DNA from: Dromaius novaehollandiae
Taxonomy: Eukaryota; Chordata; Aves; Casuariiformes; Dromaiidae
NCBI RefSeq assembly: GCF_036370855.1
Contig: NC_088102.1
Span: 37,361,835 to 37,425,834 of the forward strand
Length of the DNA: 64,000 bases
Direction: 5' to 3'
Shown one piece after another: positions 52,712-64,000 of this stretch. The stretch's first letter is position 1; every line of letters starts with the position of its first letter. The notes below the pieces were generated by a model. It ran no database searches, was not told the DNA's origin, and was given only the letters and a program-made list of their open reading frames with translations. Position numbers and translations under genes: made by a program.

Positions 52712-52880
52712 AAGCCATGTCTAAATGGAACACGATGCAGAGTCCTGCCCTCCCCCAACCCAAACTAGAATCAGCAGAGCTGTTACCAGCGTGGAGCAAA
52801 GACACAGCTGATTAGCTCTGTGAGAGCTCAGGCACTGTACTACCTTAGGGATATCTGCACTGCATCATGTAGACATGTCC
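52712..52880. mobile_element. MITE-like relic with terminal inverted repeats
   Basis: The left end AGCCATGTCTAAATGG and the reverse complement of the right end (GGACATGTCTACATGATGCA) match over 10-20 bases with a small gap. The same 'gatgcag' word follows inside both ends. About 165 bases long, no coding capacity. It lies in the probable SRP14 3' UTR. Confidence 0.5.
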
Positions 52881-53341
52881 CTCAAAATAAGATATAAACA
52901 GGAAAGCTGCTGTTCCCGATAATACATTGGCACCCACTTTCCCTAGTACTACTGAGGCTTATCTATAAAATTGGGCCTCTGTCACTGAGACTCCAGTTTT
53001 AGCATCACTTTGCTCATGTTACTGTGCATTTCTCTTCACCCTGTGTTACCCCCCAAATGGGTTTTACACTGCCCATTTGTCTAATACAAAACAAACAGCA
53101 GTGTAAGTACAGAACTAGTTGGCAGTTGAGTGTAAAGCTATTTCAGTATAACCCTGTAAATACTCCTGCCATACAACAATCCACAGAAAGCACTTTTGGC
53201 TTTCAGTTTAAACACAAGTACTGATCGCATCCCAGTATCCTGCTGGAAGGAGAGCCAAGGACAAGTGGTAACTCAAAAAGAAATGGACTTTGCTTTGAGC
53301 AAGGGTCTAGTCTGTTAAAGTGATGGTAGGACACGGTTCCA

Positions 53342-53431
53342 TCACTGTGTTGCTTTACTCTTCTTGTTTTTGCTTTTCTTGTCTTTCTTCTTCAAGCCAT
53401 CCATGTTAGCTCTCAGCAAATTTGAGTATGC
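53342..53431 (-). CDS. SRP14: SRP14 exon 5 and stop
   Basis: AYSNLLRANMDGLKKKDKKS then NKKSKATQ-like basic tail and TGA. The acceptor is embedded in a tandem repeat (see 53434-53508). Confidence 0.95.
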   Translation of the reverse strand, partial: AYSNLLRANMDGLKKKDKKSKNKKSKATQ

Positions 53432-56400
53432 CTGAAAGAACAATTAGAACCATTGAAAGAACAATTAGAACCATTGAAAGAACAATTAGAACCATTGAAA
53501 GAACAAATACTTGAGTGACAACATACTAGATGTAACGTATTACTCATAGATATGTATCTGCATTCTCTCAATTCTGTTACAGAATCATGCTCTTATCAGT
53601 GCAAAAAGTTAGCTAACATACAGCTGGATTTTTTTTTTTTTAATTACAAGTGCAGAAAGACAGACAGTCTAAGATGAGTCTGTATTCCAGTTTAGCACTG
53701 AATCAACCCATTCACAGGTAGGAGGAAAGAGATAATAGTCCACAGCTGTCCAGTGCTTCCTACTGACTACTCCTCCCCAATACCTACAAAAGAAGAAGAT
53801 AAGAGGCATACAAAACTTACCATTTGGAATTTATTTACTTCCTTTGAGCTCACCTACAAAAGTAATACTGGAGGTTAATCAAGAAAAAAGTTGGCATATA
53901 TTATAAACTAAATATCAGTACATGTTTACCCATCAGTGAGCATCTAGTCTCTTTAGCAGCAGCTGGACCAACTCATCACATTCAGTGCTAGATAAGCTGA
54001 ACTGATATGTCAGAGGCCTTCACTGATTTAGAAAACCAAAACCACTCCTTACTAAATGAGCAAAATCCTCTAGCCTTCTCCCCCAAAAGTCATGTGTTTT
54101 CAAACAGAGAAAAGGTGGAGAAACATTATAAGGAAGGTTTTGTTTCACTGTAGGGATGTATCTTAATTTTTTGTGGAGATAGAAGCCCTGGAGTAAGATA
54201 TTTTATAGACCATATTCTCTCAACTCTTTCTCAAAATAACATTTTCCTTAGATCTCCTCTGTGATGGACTTCAAAATCAATTACAGCCTTTCCCCATCTC
54301 TCATTTAAAGTGAACACATCAGGTTTTCAACAGCTAAGGTTAAGATTTCCTGAAATACACATACCTCTGTAAAATAAGAAATTCAGGCATACTAGGTGAG
54401 ATTGAGGCTTAGAAGAGTCTACCCCATCCACACACACTCTTGGCAGGAAACAAGGACCGATTTTTCTGTTGTTTCAGTCTGGGAACACACAATTGTTTCC
54501 TGGGTTCTAACAACCTTTAGCCAACCATCTAGGCCTATAGGAAGCTACCTCTTGTCACCTGAAGCTGGCCTGTACCTGTCTTCTCCTTGGAGTCACATCA
54601 TCTGTCCTGTGTCCTTTCCCCAATGTCATCCTTCTGTCTCGAAGCAGCTTCCCCCATCCCTCCAGAGAATTTCACCCAGGACATGGCAGCCAAGATTGCT
54701 GAAAACAGGCACAATCCCTTTCTGCTGTCCAGCAATACCATTTTGAAGCAAAATCCAGTATACATATAGAGTGAAACTAATCAGTTATACCATCTGTAAC
54801 ACTGAGGTGAAGTATAAGCATTAGACTTTAGCAATTTTAACACTTTGGCATAAAAATTTCAGCTGTGTTTAGCTACCATACAATTTCTTCATGGTATTAA
54901 GTGGTTAGTTCTCTTAAAACTTGTATCAAGAGACATTTCACTTACAATATGGGACATTACATCAGAGTGAAGCTGGACTGCTAATCATTCTGATCTGAGG
55001 CTGTCACTTACCACTGTGCTAATTTTCTTTTTTCCATCGGTTGCTCTTAGAAGACACTTATTGTCTGCTGGTTCAAAACTTTCTACGTGGCCTTTGCGTG
55101 GGACTGGTTTTGTTCGACCATCATCTGTATTGAAAGACAAAGCCTGTCAACTCACATTTTGCTAAAGTCACTGGATGTCTCCTAACATGAGATGTTAAAA
55201 ATAACTCATGAGGAGATTTGTAAAACACCTAGAATTTAAGGCCGTCTGAGCTGACACTGCTGCCATATCGTTCCACAACCCCCTTTCCCTATGACCCCAG
55301 CAGCACCTGCTCCGTAAACCAGATCTGCCCAAAAAATACCCCGTTGAACAGTGTCAGTCCTTACACTAGTATACCATGGGAACTGCTTGCTTCAGCAGCA
55401 CTATGTTTTAAATGCATTTCAAACTGCGACCTGTGATGCTTGACCTGCCAAGTACTGCCAGCTATCCAGAACCTTCCTAAGAAACATGATAAACAAATGA
55501 AAGCAACGCTGCACTTCTCTTTCAGAAGTCTGAAGATGAACATTTCCAATTACTGTTTCAATAATTAGAAAGTCTCCATATTGCTTGACAGAAATACAAC
55601 CCTATTTTACGATCATCAATGCTGCAACTAATTTGACCATTTTGTCAATACTGCCACTTTTGTTTTCAGATACTCCAGCCTAAGACTGTATCTTTTTAAA
55701 AGAGATATTAGCAACATCAGAAATTCAATTTAAACCAATATCACTTTAACCTGATAGGAAACTTAAAACTTACATTTCTTCAGTGTTATGAAAACACTGC
55801 CCGAAGTTCTGCACTTCTGAAAGAGTCTTGTAAGCTCTGTCAGGAACTGCAAGAAAAAGAGACCCCATCTTTGGCTGAAGGCCACCACACAAGCATGCAT
55901 TGCTTCTCGCCATACAGCGTAGTAATTTCTGCCTGCGGAGCAGCCATTGCCTCATTCGGATGGCGCTGTTACAACAAAGCCAGTCGCCCGCAACCACCCG
56001 GGAATCAGCAGCGACTAAGAAAAGCAGAACTGACATGTTTTTCCACGCGGAAACACCAGACACGAAGCACCAGCCAGGGGCGGCCGGTCCGAGCTTCCGA
56101 CTCCGGAAAGAGAGGCTGAAACCCCAGACCCGCCGCAGCGCCGCGTTTCTGCTCTCCGGCCGCCACCGACAGCACCGGCACGACGAGCCCCTCCGCCCCC
56201 GCCGCTCCCGCGCCCCCGGGCCGGGGCCGCCCCGCGCGGGCCTAGCGCACCCCGCCGAGCGCCGGGCACCCCGCGGGGCCTCCGCCGCGGCACAGGGCAC
56301 GGCACGCCCCACCCGCCCCGACGGCCGCGCGAGCCCCGGGGGGCGGCAGCGGACAGGCCCGGCGCCCGGGGACCGCCGAGGCCCCCCCCACCCGGCGGCG

Positions 56401-56433
56401 CCCTCCCACCTGCTCGCTCTCCAGCAGCACCAT
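53342..56433 (-). CDS. SRP14: SRP14, signal recognition particle 14 kDa subunit (5 coding exons, complete)
   Basis: SRP14 pairs with SRP9 on the Alu domain of 7SL RNA and delays elongation while the nascent signal peptide is targeted to the ER. Exons on the minus strand: 56433-56410 (MVLLESEQ), 55846-55774 (FLTELTRLFQKCRTSGSVF...), 55124-55012 (YDGRTKPVPRKGHVESFE...), 53853-53821 (VSSKEVNKFQM) and 53431-53342 (AYSNLLRANMDGLKKKDKKS..., stop). All borders are GT-AG and the frame is continuous for 110 residues. The protein follows human SRP14 closely but ends KSKATQ, lacking the Ala-rich tail known from primates. The basic Lys-rich C-terminus that contacts RNA is present. The gene starts in a CpG island and is convergent with EIF2AK4. 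Confidence 0.97.
53434..53508 (-). repeat. 21-nt tandem repeat at the SRP14 exon 5 acceptor
   Basis: Three full units and a partial fourth (53434-53454, 53455-53475, 53476-53496, 53497-53508). On the minus strand each unit contains TTCTAAT, a good branch-point match, and TTGTTCTTTC, a pyrimidine tract. Upstream units end CAATGG and only the last ends CAG and is the acceptor. Confidence 0.93.
53821..53853 (-). CDS. SRP14: SRP14 exon 4
   Basis: Eleven codons VSSKEVNKFQM between TAG and GTAAGT. Confidence 0.95.
55012..55124 (-). CDS. SRP14: SRP14 exon 3
   Basis: DGRTKPVPRKGHVESFEPAD and NKCLLRATDGKKKISTV; ends in phase 0 before GTAAGT. Confidence 0.95.
55774..55846 (-). CDS. SRP14: SRP14 exon 2
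   Basis: FLTELTRLFQKCRTSGSVFI; one Phe-for-Tyr change against human in SV(Y/F)ITLKKY. Donor GTAAGT. Confidence 0.95.
56410..56433 (-). CDS. SRP14: SRP14 coding exon 1
   Basis: Eight codons MVLLESEQ, identical to human, then a GTGGGA donor. The short exon lies within the CpG island. Confidence 0.95.
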
Positions 56434-56455
56434 CCCGCCGCGCCGCGCCGCCCTG

Positions 56456-56461
56456 CCGGAA
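56456..56461. promoter_or_regulatory. SRP14: ETS-type site CCGGAA near SRP14 start
   Basis: CCGGAA about 25 bases upstream of the SRP14 ATG; on the minus strand TTTCCGGC. ETS/GABP sites often mark the start of ribosomal and translation-related genes, so transcription probably begins close by. Motif only. Confidence 0.45.
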
Positions 56462-58329
56462 ACGCCGCGCGCACGCGCACCGCAGCCCCGCCCCCCGCTC
56501 GCCCCGCCGGAGGAGCGGGGGCGGCGCCTCCCGCCGAATGGCTCGAGACCGCGCAGCGTCCCTCGGGGGGGCGGGGCGGCCCCGAGGCCCCGCCCCGCAG
56601 GCGCTCCGCCCCGGAGAGCGGGAGCGCCACGTCAGCCGCCAGCTGCCGCCCCCACCCGGCGCGGCGGCCCCGCCCCCAAGCGCCAGCCGCGCCGCGCGGT
56701 GGCGGGGCGGGGCAGGCAACCGTTGGCGGCGGGGGCGGGGCGGGGCCGCCTACCTGGCCGTGCGCGCTGCCGCAGCCGGTGTCGCACGTCGTCCGTGCTG
56801 GCCAGTTACTGCCAGGAGCAAGCTCGCTGCTGCTGAGTGGCTGCTTAACGGACACAAAGGCGGGCACCGCGAATGGGTGCTGCAGGGAGGAGGCCGTTCC
56901 CGCTCGGTTCTGTCTCCACTGAAATTTTAACCACCCTGAAGCCGGCGTGTAATAGCGTCTCAGTGCGATTTTTCAGGAAAGCAACTTTTGTGAGTGGAGC
57001 TTGGAAAAACAGCATGGTTTTAGGTCCACTGCAAAATCCTGCGCTTACCCCAGCAGCACGCGCTGTCGCTCAGCCGTGTGGCGTTGTCACTGCAGCGTTA
57101 CCCTTTTCAATCAAAACTCATGATCTAAATGGTGCACCAAGGTTAGCCCTCAATTCTCAAGGCACACGTGCATGTCTGTTACTCTTGCTACTCAAAAACC
57201 AGTCACCATGTTTCTCAGAACACTGGACAGACTGTGAGGATGAAAGGCTATGAACCAGCTCTTATGTCCAATGTGCTGAAGTGGATTTTTCAAGTCACAT
57301 CTAGGCTTTATGAGAAAGCAGGCACATCGCATAAACCATAATGTTAGCTTCCGCATAAAAACACCGGTTAAGCTGGATGTCATTTCCGATGAAGTGCTGA
57401 AATGACTGATGCAAAGGATCTTGGCTGCTGAGTATGACTGGCTGTAGGCTCAGAGGATGAAAGATGTGATCCAAAATATAAAATGATCAAGAGCCCTAGA
57501 CTTGAGCAATAAATAGGTAATGGAAAAAAGCAGCATTTGGGTGGGGAGAGAGAACATTTCACATCCGTAACACTTGAAGCTGCTTAGGGCAAGATTCTGG
57601 AAAGTGTTAGGTTTTCTGTCCACCCCAACTTACTTCATCTGTAAACACACAGTACAAAGTAACATCTGCTCTAGTGCCTTTTCCTCTTTCTCATTACGAA
57701 AATTGATTTTCTTCCGTCCACGGACCTAACAGAAGTGGAAGGTAATTTCTTACATACAGATAAAAAGAAAAACGCTGTTCTCAGTTTGATAGATGCTTGA
57801 GCCCCTAAAGAATTCAAATTCTTCATTTAGAAGTTAAAATGTACAATTGTAGACAGAACTGAAATATCTTCTGGCATTACCATTCTCATGGTGACAGTAC
57901 TATTTCATATATATGACAACACTTTCGAATCTGTGGGTCTAGTCACTCTGAAAGTCCTTCCTTGAGTTTACAATCATTTGCTATCTTTTTGCAGATTCAC
58001 CAAGAGGCAGTAGAGGGTGCTGTTATTGCACATACAGAAATAAAATGTCTGTGCCTAAAGCACAAGGAAACAAATACCCAAGAAGCAGGTCATTACAACA
58101 TGGCTATAGTTTACTCAAGTGCAGCAGTTTATTAAATTAACGCCTTTCATTAACTATGGATGTTTTTATCCTCCTGGTGTTTTTTCACTTGTAATGTTTG
58201 AAGTTGAGGGGGAAAGACTTGAGAAAAATAATTTACATTGCTTCTCATAGCACAAAAATTTCATAAAACCTGATGTGATGAATATACGTTATTCAAGTCT
58301 TCTGAGAACTGACATTCTACGGGGACATC

Positions 58330-58450
58330 AGCAGCAGTATGGTCAGCAGTACTGAGAGGCCAAAGCCTTGTGCAATTATAGAAAGTGATGCTACCTGCCC
58401 CTAAAAGCTTACAATCTGTGTCCACAACAAGTGAAGACAGGTGGATGCAA
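58330..58450 (+). repeat. ancient amniote repeat (same type as 4400-4660)
   Basis: Contains 'ctacctgcccctaaaagcttacaatctg', the diagnostic 'ctgcccc-aagagcttacaatct' part of the common reptile/bird repeat as I remember it. Short and decayed. Confidence 0.4.
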
Positions 58451-58740
58451 GAAGTCATTGGTAATGTGTCCTTCCTCCAATGCTGGCCAGTTGCAGGAGC
58501 AGTCATAAACTCCTAATTAGAGGAGATTTTTTTGTTCACAAATCAAGAGAACGACTGCATTTTCAAGTGATCTGAATGAGGACAATGCAGTAGTTTTGCA
58601 GATTTTTATAGGCAACTTGTGAAAGAACAGAAATGGAAAAACTCAAAACAATTGCAACATACTCCCTCTTGGAAACTTTCGTGATCACAGACACTGGAAT
58701 ACAGAAGAAATGCATTTCCACTCATGCTTGCCAAAAGAGA

Positions 58741-58885
58741 AGATGGGTGGTCTTGTAGCTAAAACATTGGGACTACAACTCTCATCTGAATTCTGACCCC
58801 CTGAATTCACCAGAGGATTCTTGTGTGGCCTTGAACCAGTCTCCTAACTTTCCTGCACCACAGCTTATAAACATGAAGAAAGATA
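58741..58885 (+). repeat. MIR-like SINE relic
   Basis: Follows the MIR order from its tRNA-like start: ggtggtcttgtagctaaaaca, ttgggactacaactctcatc, gtgtggccttgaaccagtct, then the 3' core. Plus-strand orientation, old. Confidence 0.6.
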
Positions 58886-59906
58886 TGTTATTTCCTATAC
58901 TTGTTATGCAACAAAAAGCATTAATACCTGTGGCTTGAGTACCATGGAGTCCCCCTCCCCCTTTTTGCCTGAAAATCATCATCATCATCTATTAGGGGCC
59001 ACTTCTGTTGGTAAGGTGTGCCTTCAGTGTACTGTAGACATAGCCATGCCCATTTTAATCTAGGTACCTTGAGGTAGCTGTGGCATCAGAGACTATACAA
59101 GGTAAGTTGGCCTTGCTGGAATCTCTAGTACCAAGGTTTCTGATACTGCTGTAAGCTGGAGAAAAGGACAAAGGGGAAACAACTACGAAGAAACAGGTCT
59201 CTACAGACAGATTCCTCCTTCAGGAAGGAAAGTAGGTATTTCAGAGTGAAGGAGCAAGAAGAAACCACAAGTGGACTGGCCACAGGTTCCAGACACAGGA
59301 AAGAGGGAAAAACAGGGGACAAACTTTTAAAAACTTTTTGGAGTAATAGCACATATATTTTGGGCGTAGGATAAATTACCTACTTTAGGCATCTAAAACA
59401 CCAGAAGGTCTTAGAAAAGTGTGGTTTTGGAGAGTATTTGTCTTAAGATGGTTGGTATTGTGAGCTCCTTAGAAAAAAAGCAGAGCAAACTTCCACTGAA
59501 AGATCTGACAGTTCGAATCTTCTTGGCATTGATTGACATTAGTGAAATATAGATCACAAATTAAAGGACTCTACTATGTCTTTTTCTTAGTTCAACTTCT
59601 CACAGATGTGCAAATACTGTAACTATCATTACCGTGCACAGGTGATAGATTTCAGCTTACAATTTCTGCTTGTTCACAAGGTATTACTGGGATTGCTTTT
59701 GTACAAACTGAACAGCCTTCCTTGTTAATAGAGGATTTTATAGTTCTGATACAAAACTCTGAAGAGTTGGGTGAAATTTACCTTGTTCAAATCTATTTTC
59801 ATCAGCAATTTTTCAGAAAATATTTGTGCCTCACTGCTACTAAGAGAAATGGCTCCACTCATGGGCAAAATCTTCTGGATTTCCTTCCCCAAGAAATTCA
59901 ATAGAG

Positions 59907-59909
<3 letters not shown>

Positions 59910-59937
<28 letters not shown>
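59910..59937 (+). repeat. poly-T run
   Basis: Long uninterrupted T run in intergenic DNA; no repeat family recognised beside it. Confidence 0.85.
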
Positions 59938-59939
<2 letters not shown>

Positions 59940-60379
59940 GCTTATTTTCCTGAATGGCAAACATTTTCGTGAAATCCAATTTGTAAAAGTGTTCAGATAC
60001 CCTAAAAGTTGCTTTTTCAATCCAGAATGTCACAGTTTAATCAGCAGAGAAGTCTTCATCATGCAAACAAGGTGAAAACTGAATATTTTTAACGATTCTC
60101 TTCCAAAAAAATAGATGGAACAGGGGAATGCTGACATTGCTTTCATTTTGCCAAAGGCTGCCAACACTCAGAGGGAATAAACTACTCAGCTGGTGAAAAA
60201 GTGCTGAACAAACACTAAAGGAATACCCCCAATCATGATATACTTGCTTTCTGCTTTCCCAGCTGCCCAAATGTAGTAGCTCCCCTCCTGCCCTGCACCC
60301 CGTCCCTCAGCAAAAAAAAAAAGAAAAAGAAAAGAAAAAAAAAGACATATTGGATTAAAACAGTAGCAAGAGGAATTGG

Positions 60380-60518
60380 TGGATCCTGAGAGCTGGCAGG
60401 GGTATGAGTATTTTGTAACCTGACCTGTCATGTGACTAGGCCCAGGCAATAAAAATAAGTCTCCTACCAGCCATCCTGTTTGCTCTACTTTATTATATGG
60501 TGTCAGTAGAGAAAGCCT

Positions 60519-60563
<45 letters not shown>

Positions 60564-61350
60564 AAAAATTTAGCAAATGAAGCCACCTGAATCATTAAAT
60601 CTCGAAGGAAACCTGGCAGAGAACTGGAGGAGGTTGTTGCTGTGCTTCCAAGTTTTCCTGCAGGCAAGCATGCACTGAAGAGAAACAGCAGTGAAATCTT
60701 CTACTCTGCTACATGTGGTGAGAGGGGCAGGAAGCAGAAAAACAAAATTAGAAGTAAATTAAATTCTTGATCAACTTTAGTAGAGGTTGGCAAAGATCTA
60801 TTTGAATTAGCTAGAAAAATTACTTCTCATTTATGGACTATCACACAAATTCAGCTGCTGCACACCACAGTGAGCAGAAATGTAATAACACACTGTAAAT
60901 TACCATTTGCTCACCACAGTACTCAAGATGAGTTAATAACAGATAATGGCCCACAATTCACAAGTGGATTATTTTGGTAATTCTCTTTGATCTGTAAGTT
61001 GAAGCACACCATGTCAAGGTATAACTATGCACAGGGAAAAGAGTCAGTATTATTGCAAAAGCCCTCATAACCCTCCCCACGCACACACTCCCCCCCCCAT
61101 CCATCATTAGCACTGTAAAAACGGGTGCACACCTCACTGCCTTACTGGTCTCACCAGATCTGAGACTAATGGGCAAAGGAAAAGCATTCTAGAGCCAACA
61201 TTTAACTGAACTGCTTGGACAGAAAGACAATTAACCCTGAAATAGCTACTAAAACAGCCTCAAGTTCAGTGTTAGGAAAATAAAGAAGGAAAATTCAATC
61301 AAAAACAGTGAAGAGTTACTCTTTTTACAGGTGCTGGATAGATTCCAAAC
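60380..61350 (+). mobile_element. decayed, internally deleted Ty3/gypsy LTR retrotransposon
   Basis: Parts in order: an LTR-like end with AATAAA (60448-60453); a primer-site-like TGGTGTCAG at 60498; a 40-base T run; a gag-like start (ATG 60577, MKPPESLNLEGNLAENWRR, stop at 60676) resembling vertebrate gypsy gag N-termini; integrase pieces at 60783-60842 (VGKDLFELARKNY) and 60936-60977 (TDNGPQFTSGLF, the second catalytic Asp block); then, in another frame, a SPDLRLMGKGK piece at 61151-61183 and a C-terminal piece near 61307. Stops and at least one frameshift break it. Protease, reverse transcriptase and RNase H are absent, so most of gag-pol has been deleted. No 3' LTR was recognised. The element cannot be active. 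Confidence 0.72.
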
Positions 61351-64000
61351 AAAGCAAGTAGCAGGTTACCTAGGTACAGGTGAACATCAGTCTGAAGATC
61401 AAGTCTTAAACCTTCTTTATAGGTGGCTCTTATGAAAAGGCATAAAGGACATGCAGGGAAACAATGATCAGAGAGCTATTGAACAAGATATATGTGCATA
61501 AAGAACTATTATTTGTCTGTTCAGCCAGTAACAATGAAAAGAAAAGAGATTCTGACTACCTATCTAATAGATTCAAGTAGAGAACTAAATGGTGTATTTT
61601 AGAAAGACCTTTCTGAGACCAGGATATGCCACCAGAAACCTGCTAAGCCACTGGTAAGAAGGTCAGCTTCCGAAGAAAAGCTCTATAAGAAACACAGGTC
61701 TTCTCTCATGTCTTAGGATCCAGTTAATATACTCTGAGTTCCACCCTAGACATTTCTGATTGTTTCTAATTGTCTGTCTTACTGAATACCTATTTTATTT
61801 AATAGAGTTTTGTTTACATAAAATTATTTTTAAAGATAGGTTAACTGTTGCCTTGAATTCAACAGATATGACTTTCACTGTGTAATAGCAATGTTAACTG
61901 TGATTGTCAGGGAGACGAGAAAATAGGTATGTTTCTTAAAACTCTAATGCACTACATTACTACTATAGTGCAAACCAAAGCCTATATGAAGTGAGACACA
62001 AAAAGATTTTTGGTTTGAAAGGGAAGGGATTTCATGGATTTGAAGTACTATCTAGATTTTAGAAAGGTTTTCCAACTTGTCAGGGAAGACATGGAGTATA
62101 CATTTACTGTATTGTTAAGTGTCTCATGCGCACTCTAAATAGTTTTGTGACAAGCCTCTGTGACAGCCTCTCTCACAAAAACCTGACAAAAAGGCCGAAA
62201 GTAAGGCAGCCCAGATGCTGAATTGGTTATTTGTACAACTGATAGTGTCATCTGTGCTCTCTAAGGAAACCCTGCAGCACAGCTCACCCTGTGAGACAAC
62301 GCAGTGGAGATAATAGTTTCTGTGCAATGACATGTGTACATTACAACGAATCTATGAAAAATGCAGCAGTGTGAGACATACTCTGGGAAAGGTGAAATTA
62401 AAGATGCAATTCAATTAACTCCTGGAACAGGAAGAAGGGCAGAGGGAGAAGAAGCAACATGTCACCAGATATGTGTGCATTTAAAAGGATGGGGCAGACC
62501 AAGCACAATCTCACAAACCTCCAAAAACAGTGCAAAACATTGCAGCAAAATGATTGGATTAAAAAAAAAAAAAAAAGAGCATGGGGCATCCACACTGTGT
62601 TTTGACAGTTCATTTGTACTGATAGCTTTCAGTTATGAACAGAGGATAGGGAAGTGCAAAGAACAGCCTGTTCTGAAACAGTGCCACCTGTGAGATGATA
62701 CAGCTGAGCAGACCCTGGCTGCTGCTTTTTCTAAATTCAGTTCTGAATCAGGAACTGCCTGTTGCAGCCATTGGGAAGAAACAGCACACTGTGCACTGCA
62801 CAAATACATCAAATAGAGATTGTATGGCTGAGCATGCTTTACAGCATGGTAGAATGAGTCTTTAAAAGTGACCTAAGAAGAGCATCAGTTCTGAGTCCAG
62901 ATAAATGAGATCCTCCTTTACAAAAGTAAACAAAAATTAATCAGAATGTGTTCACATCCTTACAACACAAAGACATTTAGAGTGATCAAACTCCCAGCTA
63001 TTCCCTCCATGGCCAGAAGTATAATATCTTGATAGTTATACCTTATTATTTAGTACTCTTAACTGGAGCATAATGCAAATTTCTAGGGATGTGAAATGAA
63101 GTTTCAGTGTGTGCCTCATTTATATTTTTGAGGGTCACTGGGATAAAACAGGCCTACCCAAATGGGAGACTCTGGCCTGTGTTTGAACCAGGAGTAAGTT
63201 TTGCTGGGGTTTCAGACATATCCCAGGAAATGTCTCCCATGTTACTAACTTTTCTACCACTCATTAGGAAAGCAGCTGCAATGTATTGCCAGACTTCCCA
63301 GCTACAAAGATGTCCTGGCAGATCTGCAGCCAGAATACCACTTTCTCAAAAGATCCACAGATACTAGGAGAATGAAATGCAGCTAGTACTATAAGACTAC
63401 AAGAGTTATCACTAGAAGTACTTTTCACTTTGTATAAAAGTTTGTACCCAAGGATCTCAAAGACTTTGTGAAAATAAAACATCAAATTCTCCTTGCAGTC
63501 CCACTGGCATCAATAAAATCATATTGGCATACAAGAGATCAGTATTTGGTAGCCATTAACATAACTTCTGTCTTTGGAGCTGCAAACTATAAACTCATTT
63601 GGATTAAAACTTTGCTATTAGCTTTAAGCAATTTTTGTGATATGAAATTCTATCCCGGTTTCAGTGGGTCTTTGCAAGTCATCTGTGAACTTTGGTGGTG
63701 CAGGATCAGGGCTGAAAAATATCCTGCACCTTTTGGGTGCTCTAGAAATGATATCTACCAAACCTCACAGTGCATCTCTCCAACAGAAAGAGGGTATCTA
63801 GTCATCACTTCATTTTATATCGCAGATTTTTAAGCAGACACAGAATGTCTGGTTAAAAGCTGTGCAAAGCATTAATTAAGTTAGAGCTTAAGAGTAATGA
63901 GGTGACAGAGATTGGGTTGAGCATCATTTTTTTCACATTAATGTGTCCTATTTTCAGAAACACAGAAATACAGTTGTGAAAAATTTCCACAAGACATTCC

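Larger units (their letters stand above)
51640..53341. other. convergent EIF2AK4-SRP14 interval including SRP14 3' UTR
   Basis: Between the two 3' ends there is no further gene. The right part is the SRP14 3' untranslated region, probably from 53341 down to about 52540. One TIR-flanked relic (52712-52880) lies inside it. Confidence 0.6.
56010..56800. promoter_or_regulatory. SRP14: CpG island, SRP14 promoter
   Basis: Very CpG-rich, strongest from about 56150 to 56760, with many GC boxes (ggggcggggc near 56703 and 56735). A minus-strand TGACGTGG word (56627-56634) resembles CRE/UPR elements. No TATA box. The island covers exon 1 and the start of intron 1 of SRP14. Confidence 0.85.
56900..64000. 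other. intergenic region right of SRP14, no gene seen
   Basis: No ORF here shows a recognisable product or exon borders. In human the next gene is BMF, whose exons I could not find here, so it probably lies further right. The region contains the repeats and the gypsy relic listed separately, T runs at about 59910-59937 and A-runs near 60311-60342 and 62560-62576. Confidence 0.6.

Noticed and set aside
55900-56922. 340-residue plus-strand ORF and other frames over the SRP14 CpG island
   Set aside because: Same effect of GC-rich DNA with Pro/Arg/Ala composition; it overlaps SRP14 exons in antisense and shows no domain.
59020-59090. Single 'cagtgtactgtagacatagcc' end resembling a transposon TIR
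   Set aside because: I could not find the opposite end, so no element was called.
62361-62693. 110-residue ORF in the right intergenic region
   Set aside because: Contains an A-run lysine stretch, no recognised domain and no splice or promoter context.
63468-63833. 121-residue ORF near the right end
   Set aside because: No recognisable motif or exon border; open by chance in AT-rich DNA.

Overview
The window is vertebrate nuclear DNA. It carries spliced genes with GT-AG introns, CpG-island promoters and low gene density. The gene content and order (GPR176 first exon on -, EIF2AK4 on +, SRP14 on -) match the order known from human 15q15.1. Protein divergence from human, compact introns, A/T-run and C/T-rich simple repeats and very old MIR-like and CR1/L3-like relics point to a sauropsid. 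A bird is most likely; a turtle or crocodilian is not excluded. The species call is inference from sequence style, not from a search.

Layout. 1-5638: first intron of GPR176, with old repeats. 5639-5867: GPR176 coding exon 1 (- strand). About 6620-7000: CpG island upstream of it with a CCG run, an E-box and a YY1-type site. 7050-9700: intergenic. 9720-10680: CpG island and start of EIF2AK4 (GCN2). 10077-51158: the complete EIF2AK4 coding region in 39 exons. All exons join in phase to a 1657-residue protein with RWD, charged helix, pseudokinase, eIF2-alpha kinase, HisRS-like and C-terminal ribosome/dimer domains. 51159-53341: convergent 3' ends. 53342-56433: SRP14 complete in five coding exons (110 residues, - strand), with its CpG island to about 56800. 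56900-64000: no gene seen; MIR-like relics and a decayed Ty3/gypsy retrotransposon.

Function. EIF2AK4 senses uncharged tRNA and stalled ribosomes and phosphorylates eIF2-alpha. SRP14 is the Alu-domain subunit of the signal recognition particle that slows elongation. GPR176 is an orphan class A GPCR. Their adjacency is conserved synteny; nothing in the sequence shows joint regulation.

Most notable points: a 10-codon upstream ORF that ends one base before the EIF2AK4 start codon; a 993-base almost pure polypyrimidine tract with a 180-base higher-order repeat in EIF2AK4 intron 17; a ~165-bp near-identical segment present in introns 35 and 37; an internally deleted gypsy element (LTR end, primer site, gag start, integrase) at 60.4-61.4 kb; and a triplicated branch-point/pyrimidine unit at the last SRP14 acceptor. 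I found no wholly new gene system.
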